Source of the DNA: Tetraselmis striata
Lineage: Eukaryota; Chlorophyta; Chlorodendrophyceae; Chlorodendrales; Chlorodendraceae
Assembly: GCA_006384855.1 (NCBI GenBank)
Contig: VCJN01003372.1
Span: 124,001-188,000 of the forward strand
DNA length: 64,000 nucleotides
Direction of reading: 5' to 3'
The notes under the pieces are model-generated. The model made no database searches. It was not told where the DNA came from and worked only from the letters and a program-made list of their open reading frames with translations. A program made the translations under genes and the position numbers. This document shows, piece by piece, positions 55,908-64,000 of this stretch; the first letter of the stretch is position 1, and each line of letters opens with the position of its first letter.

Positions 55908-57254
55908 ACACCCCTCCACATAAGTCCGGGTTTTGCATTTTCGATCGCAAAGCGCATGCATGGGCGAGGATAACGCCGGCTGCATGTGCATACATGCTAA
56001 CTACAGTGGGAATAGTTCGGGCGAACGCCTATTGTGCGCTTTATACCCACCCGCGCGACAACACGACAATTTGTGGGCGCCCTTTCAAAAACGCGAAATC
56101 GGTGCATGATGCGTTGGCGCCAAAAAAATGTGGGTTGCGCCAACCGTCCAAACCTATGGAAATAGCGGCACTCGTCGCACCAAACTCGGTGGATACGGCC
56201 CTTGGCATAAGTTGCACACACCGTGCGTGTAGGCCACTGAAAGCATGTCGCTATAGGCACGACGAGACACCCCAACGACAAGTTGGCCACTATGGGGAGC
56301 AATTTTGGGGTGAAAATGCTGCTGTTTCTGTGGCGAACGCACGTAGGAGAGGCGCTCGATGGCCCCCTTGGCGTAGGGCAATGCTCTACTATGGGGGCGC
56401 GTGGTGGAATGCCAGTTGCACCGTTTCGTGGGCGGGGTGGCGCGGTAGGGGCGTGGACTTTAATCAATATGAAATTCCTTGAAAAATGCTGTGGAAAATG
56501 GCATTTTGGCTGGTAGATGTGTGTATCGCTAGGAGGCGGCACATGCCAAGTGTTGGTGATTCGTGGTCATCCACACATATACCGCTCTCGCACAGCCGAG
56601 TATGGGGCTTAGACACGCACTTGGCGCAAAGCCACGCGCCCGACATGGGTGGGCACACAAGGCAGTGAGGGGCAAATTGGATGATCATCTTTGGGGATTT
56701 TTTCCGGGGCCCCAAAAAATCGAATTTTGGATTTTGAAAGATTGGTTTCGACGCAGATTTGAACGAGGAATCGCGTGGTATTTTTAAAACAATTTTCCGA
56801 GCAAACCCTGAGAAGTTATAGCGTTTTAAAGCGAAGGGGGTGTTGCTGCGCGTGGCCGACACTGATGCCACGCCAGTATCGCAACGCGACATGTACTGGC
56901 CGCCGCCCACACGGCTGCACCTCAACCAAATGCACCCGAGCCCCTCGCCAATGTGTATCCTCACGCGTTCATGGCCATCCCGCCGTTTGGTTGTTTATTC
57001 ACGCGCGTCGGCGTGTGCGTGATACCGACCCTGGTTTTGGTGCAGTGGCAGGCGACGCCCATCCACGCACCAAGTGCAGCGTGACATTCTAGTCAAAGGT
57101 CTTTAAGCTTCGGTTTGAGCCACTCGTCATGCAGGTTTTATCAAACCCTCTAAGATTCCAGGGTTTCATCTCATATACCCTACGTTCAGGTACCCTAGAC
57201 TTCTGAAGTCTTGAGACTGCCGAAAAGGGACCCCAAACTTATGTGCAGGGGTGT
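55908..57254. mobile_element. 1.35-kb TIR element, copy 2 of a tandem pair
   Basis: The same element as 54387-55733, 1521 bp further on, in the same orientation. Only a handful of differences were noticed (for example around 55193/56714), so the duplication is very recent. A 174-bp unique spacer lies between. The same frames are intact in both copies. Confidence 0.72.
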
Positions 57255-57719
57255 AGTTCCTGGCACTACTGCTGTGAAGTATAAAAAGGACAGTAACAAA
57301 CTGGCAGCAACATGCAAACCACCTACAGTACCGCGCTAAATAAAGAAATAGTCGGTACTAATCCTTATACATCTACGATCGACAGCAAGCCGCCTAAGGG
57401 CGGCCCGCACTCGTGGTACGTGTAAAGGGTACAGTACAGGCGGTCGTAGTGGCCGCTTTATGAACTGGCTTGCTACCGCATTATCTATCATTCAGTACTA
57501 CTGCTTTTAGTAGCGGCGGATTATTTTTTACTGGCCTCTGTGTAATTCACACCGGTAGTTGTTTTTCGCCCCCGGGACAGGAACGGTAGTACTTCCTGTG
57601 GTTCGAGTGCAGGTGCCGCCCCAGGCCGGGCGGGCGCTCGGCGCTGCTGCTGCTGTTCTGCGCTCGTCGTTTGTATTTGCTTTGCTGCCCGCCGGACAGG
57701 ACAGGTGCCAGTCCTATCG

Positions 57720-57890
57720 CGCCCCCGGGACAGGACTGGCAGCCGTGAAACCCTCCACTTGCTTACTCTACGATGGCCGTTTGGGCAGCGATCCAGTTAC
57801 CGAAAGCCCTGCGGCCTGGGTAGGCGACGCTCCGTTATCAAGCGAATTGCCGATGAACTATCCAAGACTAATGGAAGGCCAGTGACGAAG
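57720..57890 (+). repeat. dispersed repeat related to 11163-11335
   Basis: GCCCCCGGGACAGGACTGGC start, VIKRIADELSKT-like coding piece, ends at CCAGTGACG. A short CGGGACAGGAAC piece at 57571 and CCGGACAGGACAGG at 57691 suggest the head is repeated locally. Confidence 0.5.
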
Positions 57891-58727
57891 AATATCCCCC
57901 GTGTAGTATCGAACAGGCACAACCCCCCCAGGCCTCGACTGAGAATTAATACTCGGCTGCACAGTAATCCTTGCGCGTTTTTCAGAGTGCTGACGGCATG
58001 GGATCATGAAGAACACTGCGATGCGATGCTCCAGCCAGTGTATCCGTACCTACGGAAGTCGCGACTACCTGGTACGCGGCAGTCTCAGCAAGCCGATGTG
58101 ATGCGGGTGTACAACTATACAATATACCGGTGGGACACCACTGCCATCCTGCTGTCTGCGACGGGCCATGCTGGGCGGTACCGGCAATAGGTATGAGTAG
58201 TGTATATGGACGACCGAACGAGCGTCGCCAGGCACATGGCGCAGCGGGTCACGGGTCACGAGGTTAATAATAGGCGACAAATATAACTCAGGTGTGTGAA
58301 AGAAGCGTCGCCACAGAGGCACCGACACCGCCGCGCATATATTGCTGCTGAGTTTGGCGGGTATTCTTGCTGGGCACTTGCTGGGCACAAGTGGATCCAT
58401 TACCGATTTTGTAGCACTATTTTGCGGCATCAACGACACCTCGATAATCAGGCTTTGGTTGCCGGCGAGCGAGGGCGGCGGCAACAGGCCGATACATACC
58501 TACTGATACTCGTCGGCTCTTTGCGTTGGCTTGAGTAGCAAACAATGGCTGGAACAGTCGTCCTTGAACCGCCAAAGCTGCCGTCAGTCTAAAGGCGTAG
58601 GGAGAAGGTGCGGGAGGTAATAGCGAATAAGGGTTTTCCAAGCCTGCTGCCACCGCCCAGTCCTGTATGTGTGCACGAACATGCGCTGTGAACTGAAGCA
58701 GCAGGCGGCAGTACCAGTACCCTTATT

Positions 58728-58800
58728 GGGCGGGATGCGGGCCGCCTCCCTATGCGGATTGCTGTGTTGATCTTTTGTACTACCGGTACTTTTAGCAAGA
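58728..58800 (-). repeat. hairpin-terminus copy of the GC-rich repeat family
   Basis: GCGGGATGCGGGCCGCCTCC, then ATTGCTGTGTTGATCTTTTG, matches the end of the 53403-53645 copy; the stem here is imperfect. Confidence 0.45.
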
Positions 58801-59179
58801 TTAGCAAAGCAGGGGGCTCGCAGTTCTGCCAAAAGGTGTCAGATCTCTTACAACATTTGGCACAGGGGCTCAGGCCCCAAAGCACGCATGAAAGGGTTGG
58901 GAAGGGTGGGTTGCGCTAGCTGGAAGCTGGCGCAAAGGTAGAAGGTGGAGACACCGCCGCGTCGCGGGGCGTCATATCGGGGTGAGGGATAGACGTGAAG
59001 ACACAACAGTAGCGTACTAGCCGCGTATGGCGGAATTGTAACGTTGGGTAACACCCGTGCAATTCAAACCTCTATAATTCTCAATATGACCATTAGCAAA
59101 GCATGGGGCTCGCAGTTTTGCCATCATGTCGCCATTTGGCGTGGCAGCCTGCCAGCCTGGCTGGTTGACCGCCCCAAGG

Positions 59180-59560
59180 GGTCATCCAGCCAAAGAGGTG
59201 CCATGCTGCCGGACACGGCAGCACTGTTGGGTCGATGTAGTCGAGCACCACGCTGGACTCAGTCCATCGCCCAGCCGCCGAAGTACTTGATCTTTTGCAT
59301 CGTCACGCCGATCACGTACGCGGCTGTTGTGGCCCCCTTGCGGAGGGAGTGGGACGTCCACGCGCACCACGGTACTTGGGTCCGTGCCCCAGGTAGGTCC
59401 CAGCTCCAGCCGTAGGGCTTTTGCCAGGGTCAGGGCTTTCAGCACCACACGCGCGGGCAATGGAGCCCGCATCAGCTCGGGGTTTAGCGTCACCTGCGAC
59501 GCCGCAAGGCCCTTGCGTACCCTGCTCACTAGATCGCCCAGAGCCATCGGCTCCCGGCCG
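59180..59560 (-). mobile_element. YR (tyrosine recombinase) fragment
   Basis: The minus strand shows LVSRVRKGLAASQVTLNPEL (N-terminal side) and the C-terminal catalytic box WTSHSLRKGATTAAYVIGVT followed by KIKYFGGWA, close to the 30660-31095 fragment. Arg and His of the box are present. Incomplete and broken; treated as a fossil. Confidence 0.65.
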
Positions 59561-61040
59561 TCACTCGTCGAAACGTGGTCCGCTTAACCGCGCTTACCAC
59601 ATAGTAAGCTCGAGTAAGCGCATGTATGTAGCAAGCTTAACTCCCGCTTAGCGTTAAGCGCCACAGTACTTTATTTCAGGTTGGAGGCATGTGTACGGCA
59701 GCGATGTCTTGCACTGAGTACGAGAGAATAGCGTGACGAGTAGCGCCACCAATAGTCGCAAGTCATCACTACAGGGCACCCGTAGTCGCGAGTCATCACT
59801 ATAGAAGGTATGGCGGGAGTAGCACGAGTACAATCTTACCGATACTCTAGAAAATCACCAAGCGCGGCGGTAAGCGCGACTACTCCGCTACGACTCGCGA
59901 GTCGTCGTGGGGGTTCAAACGTAACGGGCGGGAGCTGCAGTACTGTTCGCCACATACTGACAACGTGATAAATACAGCGCAAATGAATTTCATGCGGGCG
60001 GCGGATGGTTTGAGGTTTTATAAAAGTAGAAGCGCCAGGCTGGATGTTGCCAACCCAACAGCCAATGAAAGTGGAGCTTCTAACTGTAGTTAAGCGCGTT
60101 TAAGCGCGCTTAATCCTATCTGGCAAATTTGATGGGTGAGTTTCGGTCACTTTCAGTTTTATGCAGGTGGGATCGCACACTGTGCGAAAGTACTAAGAAA
60201 TAAACCAGAAAATTTAATTACATCGGACCGCTAGTGCCCGTGGCCGCCGCCGCCGCGCAGCCTGCTACCGCGGCGGCCTGCTGGGGCCGCGCTGCTGGGC
60301 GGGGCTGCGCTGCCGCTGGCCTCTACCGCCTGCCGCCGGCTTGTGGTGCTGAACCCGCTGGTTGACTGGCACTCCGACTAAGTTGCTGGCAGTTGCCGTT
60401 TTGACCGCGCTGCTCTCCCCCGCAGCAGCGACTAAGTCGCACCCATGGTCGAGCTCAACGGAGCTCGGTCATGGCGTGGACACGTTACCCGCCATGCACG
60501 CCGCTACCGCCACTGCCACCGCCGCCGCCAATCTCCAGCCCCTGTCCCCCAAATGTAGCACGCCGAGTCCGTAGCACTGCATGTATATGTGAATTGCGGG
60601 TCAAGCGGGAAGGTCAGCGAGCCATTATCCCTCGGATGGAAGAGAAGAGAATAAACTCAGGCGGCGGGTCCGCGGCTACCGCTCCCACCAATACCGTCAG
60701 CCCGCGAGCGACGGGTCCAGCGACTGATTACCTTTCGTACCGGTGGATGGTCGGGGGTACTGTTCCGTCGGATGTGGTGTGTTGGTAATGGTAGAAGATA
60801 TGGGGTAGGTAGAAGACGACGACGACGACGCAGCAAGAGCAGCATACCGGACTACCGGACCAGTGAGTAACGACAACATGTATTAGCAAGCTCCCCACAT
60901 ACGCACGTCACAGATACGCCCTCCACGCACGGGAATATAAAAGCGTGTGTATTCAGTAGCTCGGGCGGTCGCTCGTACCGGTACGGGGTAAGCTAGCAAT
61001 GCGATACGGGTAGCGCTGCGGCCCCGACTCCCCGATGCTC
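59561..61040. other. gene-free stretch
   Basis: Includes repeated AAGCGC/TTAAGCGCG motifs (59600-59660, 60090-60115) and near-duplicate GTAGTCGCGAGTCATCACT phrases (59752-59800). A G/C-rich Ala-coding block (60238-60420) has no clean frame. A CGA trinucleotide run lies at 60816-60830. No recognisable gene. Confidence 0.4.
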
Positions 61041-61044
61041 GTGC

Positions 61045-61117
61045 TGTAAGGATATGTACCACACAAATCCCCATGTGGGTACCCAGTGCCTGGTGCGTTT
61101 TGCGCGGTATCCTTACA
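61045..61117. mobile_element. 73-bp TIR micro-element, copy 1
   Basis: Begins TGTAAGGATA and ends TATCCTTACA (10-bp perfect TIR). Differs from 61287-61359 by one base. No clear target duplication. Confidence 0.55.
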
Positions 61118-61286
61118 GTTGGTGCTTCTACGCACACATTGGCTCCAGGTTTGATCCCGCGGAGAAACATATAATATATTAATATGATATCCCGCAATGT
61201 TGGACGACCCGGCCAATGCGGATCGCCACCGAATCCAAGCCGAAACGTGGTTGGAGGAGGTCCTCCATCCTATGGGGGGGGTGGAG

Positions 61287-61359
61287 TGTAAGGATATGTA
61301 CCACACAAATCCCCATGTGGATACCCAGTGCCTGGTGCGTTTTGCGCGGTATCCTTACA
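61287..61359. mobile_element. 73-bp TIR micro-element, copy 2
   Basis: Same length, orientation and TIR as 61045-61117, 242 bp further on. The flanks of the two copies are unrelated, which favours two insertions over a tandem duplication. Confidence 0.55.
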
Positions 61360-62250
61360 CGTGCGGTCCCGCCGGTCAACGAACGCCAAACGAGCAGCAG
61401 ACACGCGAGGGCGCAAGCGGGAGCGCGTGCGCAAATACAAAACTCGTGGGAATTAGGGAATGCTTACAGTGCGGAAAAGGCTTTGGAGAGTAGGGAGTAA
61501 ACTGCCGGCGGGTGGTGGCGTGACGTCGGACTGGCGTGATGGCGAAGGGGATGACTTGTGCGCATACGCCCGTCAGCCAGATACGCCCGCTGCGGTAGTC
61601 GCTAGCAGTCGTCGTCGCTATGACAGGTATACGTGGTAGCCGCTCCGCCGAAGCCCTCAACCTCTCCAGTGGGACCCGGCATTTCCCAAAATTGCACAGG
61701 ATATGTGATTTTCGGTTTGGATAGTCGTGTCACACATTAAATTGAAGCTATCGCCGAGGCAAGTCCGAATCTGAAGAGTTTTTCGGAATCCATTAATTTC
61801 AAATCGAGGTCGATATCTCGCCCAGTCCCAATGCTTAGTGTCGGTAGTATATATGCAAGATCATTGTTATGCATATTGGCCCCACGGTTTGCTAGCGACT
61901 ACGTGCGGCGGGATTTTATAACTTTTCAATAACAGTCACTTTCGCTTAAGAGATATACATACATCATTACGCATTTTACTGACGTCGTGATAATGGGTTA
62001 ATGACAACTAATAGTTAATGATAACTATTCGCCTAGTTTTGTAATAAAGGCGAATAGTTATCGCTCCTGTTAATTACTTCGCACGAGGTTAACAAATCTA
62101 AATCTAAAGCCATGCACAACGGTCTTTCTGCGCGTAGCTGCCTAGCCGTAGCCAGCATCATCCTGGTACTAATACCCACACAGGATGAGCAGCTCCGCGC
62201 CAAGGCTACTATGGACTGCGTGCAGCATGATCCCCAAATAGTCCAAAGCC
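61360..62250. other. gene-free stretch
   Basis: AT-leaning from 61680 on. A palindrome-like pair AACTATTCGCC (62022) / GGCGAATAGTT (62049) forms a hairpin. No gene or known element recognised. Confidence 0.4.
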
Positions 62251-63130
62251 CCCACGCAGTGGCCGCTCCAAATACATGGTGCCCACGCAGCACTATCCAC
62301 CATCCCACAGCCCCACGCATCAGCGGTTCCGCTCCTATCCCTACACTTAATCCATAAATCAGCGGTCGCTCCGCCCCTCGCCCCACACCTGCATCCATCA
62401 ACCCATAGCCCAGCGCAGCGGCCGCTCCGCCCCTTGCCTCACATCTTCATCCATCAATCATCAGACCCGCGAAGCGGCAGCTCCGCGCCTCGCCCCGCAC
62501 CTTCATCCATAAACGCATAGCCCAGCGCAGCGGCCGCTTTGCCCCTCGCTCGCCCCGCACCTTCATCTATCAATCATCAGACCCGCGCAGCGGTCGCTCC
62601 GCCCCTCGCCCCGCACCTTCATCCGTAAACCCATAATCCCGTGCAGCGGCCGCTGCGCCCCTTGCCCCACACCTTCATTCATAAGCACAAAGCCCCGCGC
62701 ATCGGCCGCTCCGCTCCTAGGCCAACTACCTTCATCCCTAAATCATCAGACCCGCGCAGTGGCCGCTCCGCCCATACCCCCACAGCTTCATTCCTAAACC
62801 AATAGCCCCGTGCAGCGGCCGCTCCTCCCTTGCCCCTACCAGCATCATCCACACATCTACAGCCCCGCACAGGGGCCGATCCATCCATAATATAGTCCCA
62901 CCATTTCCACTCACCACCCCACAGCCCCGCGCAGCGGCCACTTTGCCACCATCACTATCCGCAAACCCACAGCCCCGTTGTGTGGTCGGCATGTCCACCG
63001 CCATTTCCAAACAAACCTTTACAGCCCCGCCGCAGCGGCCGTTCCGCCTCTAGCCTCATCATCTTCCTCACCACCCCACAGTCCCGTGCAGCGGCCGATA
63101 CGCCCACGGCTCCGCTAGCCTACATCACCG
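62250..63130. repeat. GC-rich minisatellite, 56-60 bp period, about 14 units
   Basis: Units contain CCCCGCGCAGCGGCCGCTCC followed by GCCCCTCGCCCC and ACCTTCATCCATAAA. Core CGGCCGCT-type positions near 62417, 62473, 62527, 62587, 62644, 62701, 62757, 62813 and on to 63091 show the period. Units diverge toward the right. The minus strand reads as GAERPLRGA-type repeats, a by-product of the period being close to a multiple of three. Confidence 0.85.
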
Positions 63131-64000
63131 AGAAGTACTATGCACTCCCGGCAGCTTCGCCCGGCATATGCCATGCCCTGCCCCGGCGTTCCTTAGCTTA
63201 GATTCGTGGCTATGTAGCCCCGCGCAGCAACTTGCCCGGCCGCGGTCACTGCCCGCAGAAATTGCGCCACTCGCAACCGCTGACGGCTGGCAGGCCTGCG
63301 TAGCGGACAGACCCTAGCCATCGGCGAGTCAATCCCGGGGATTGGCTTTGATACACCGACCTAAAATCTAAGTTGTCGGTCACTTCAGCACTCGTGAGTG
63401 GTATCGACTGAGAGGTATCAGCGAGCCTTGCAAGAAAAAGCACGCATCCCCAGGCATCCCCAAGCCTAGGGGTGCAAAACCGAGTCAACCGATTCGCCCT
63501 CACGCACCCAGCGTCCAAGCAATCACAGCGGTCCTACCTACCAGGACCGCCCCGTGGCCGAGATCCCATGCCTACGAGGGTTATGCAGGGTCTAGGGCTC
63601 TTGTCTGGCCACGCTGGGTGGTGGGTTGGCGCTTAAGATATGCCGTCTGGCACATAGAGATATCACATTGAGCCGCGCCCTCGCAGCAATCTTAACTGCT
63701 ACCTGTACTGAGGTGGATTTGTTACTGATGCCCTTTTTGTAATTCACACCAGTACATGGATTTAGGCATCTCATCATTTGCTCGTTGCACGAGAGAACCT
63801 TTTGTTCCCTCGATGACGTTCCCTATAATATGGACTACGCTCTAAATGAGCTTCAGCTCAAGTTTTGCCCGGAACTGTTCACATACTATTGTTGGCTCCA
63901 AATGTTATGGGGTTTAGTAACATATAAAGCATTGTTAATGCTTTTTTGGACCATCGCAAGCTTAAACTGAGCAAAGATTAGCCCCTTTATCCTAAGTTTC
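63131..64000. other. gene-free right end
   Basis: No gene recognised. Contains the 25-bp repeat shared with 1011-1035 (63730-63754). Short frames here have no motif. Confidence 0.4.

Larger units (their letters stand above)
57255..59180. other. gene-free region of repeat fragments
   Basis: Holds a hairpin-terminus piece at 57378-57415, the TGTAATTCACACC repeat (57541), the 57720-57890 repeat, and a 29-bp near-identical pair (core AGCAAAGCA and GGGGCTCGCAGTT) at about 58801 and 59093. Plus and minus frames around 58000-58500 have no recognisable motif. Confidence 0.45.

Noticed and set aside
62250-63130. CRISPR array or repeat-protein gene
   Set aside because: Whole units repeat without unique spacers, and the protein-like reading follows from the period; the context is eukaryotic.

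Overview
The window looks like nuclear DNA of a flagellate green alga. It holds an RSP4/6 radial-spoke head gene (so a motile 9+2 flagellum), a CLN3 gene with five exons and GT-AG introns, TGTAA poly(A) signals of the chlorophyte type close behind two stop codons, GC-rich exons, and long G/C homopolymer runs in introns and spacers. The density of LTR, tyrosine-recombinase, LINE, SINE and TIR elements suggests a large prasinophyte-like genome (Pyramimonadales or Cymbomonas-like). That placement is inference from memory and was not checked by any search.

Layout. 1-0.5 kb: 3' part of a secreted Cys-rich protein gene (minus). 0.9-7 kb: mobile-element debris, with a tyrosine-recombinase (YR) gene fragment and a gag-like fragment on the minus strand among short dispersed repeats. 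7.76-10.04 kb: RSP4/6 (plus). 11.4-13.8 kb: six-exon type II thioesterase (minus). 13.9-19.8 kb: mostly gene-free, with a large GT microsatellite. 19.8-22.5 kb: membrane-anchored sulfotransferase (minus). 23.3-27.3 kb: CLN3/battenin (plus), with a SINE in its last intron. 26.7-31.1 kb: SINEs, a Copia fragment and a YR fragment. 31.1-38.0 kb: young Ty3/gypsy chromovirus (minus) with near-identical 516-bp LTRs. 38.3-50.9 kb: a minus-strand host gene with a TIR-like N-terminal domain and one leucine-rich repeat per exon, split by an 8.6-kb Ty1/copia element (38.4-47.0 kb). 52-64 kb: repeats, including two almost identical 1.35-kb TIR elements in tandem, a SINE, another YR fragment, two 73-bp TIR elements and a 56-60-bp minisatellite.

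Most notable. (a) The Copia element carries a DNA cytosine-5 methyltransferase domain between gag and protease. (b) The gypsy element carries a Nudix-like domain next to its 5' LTR and a Dam-methylase-like module between gag and protease. (c) The interrupted TIR-like/LRR gene has a strict one-repeat-per-exon, phase-1 structure. (d) Five insertions share the same LINE-type 3' end, each with its own 10-16 bp target duplication, and the smallest insert is only 27 bp.

The host genes (flagellar spoke head, CLN3 membrane protein, sulfotransferase, thioesterase, LRR protein) are unrelated in function and lie on both strands, as expected for a nuclear chromosome without operons. All calls are from reading the sequence. 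Domain names rest on recognised motifs, not searches.
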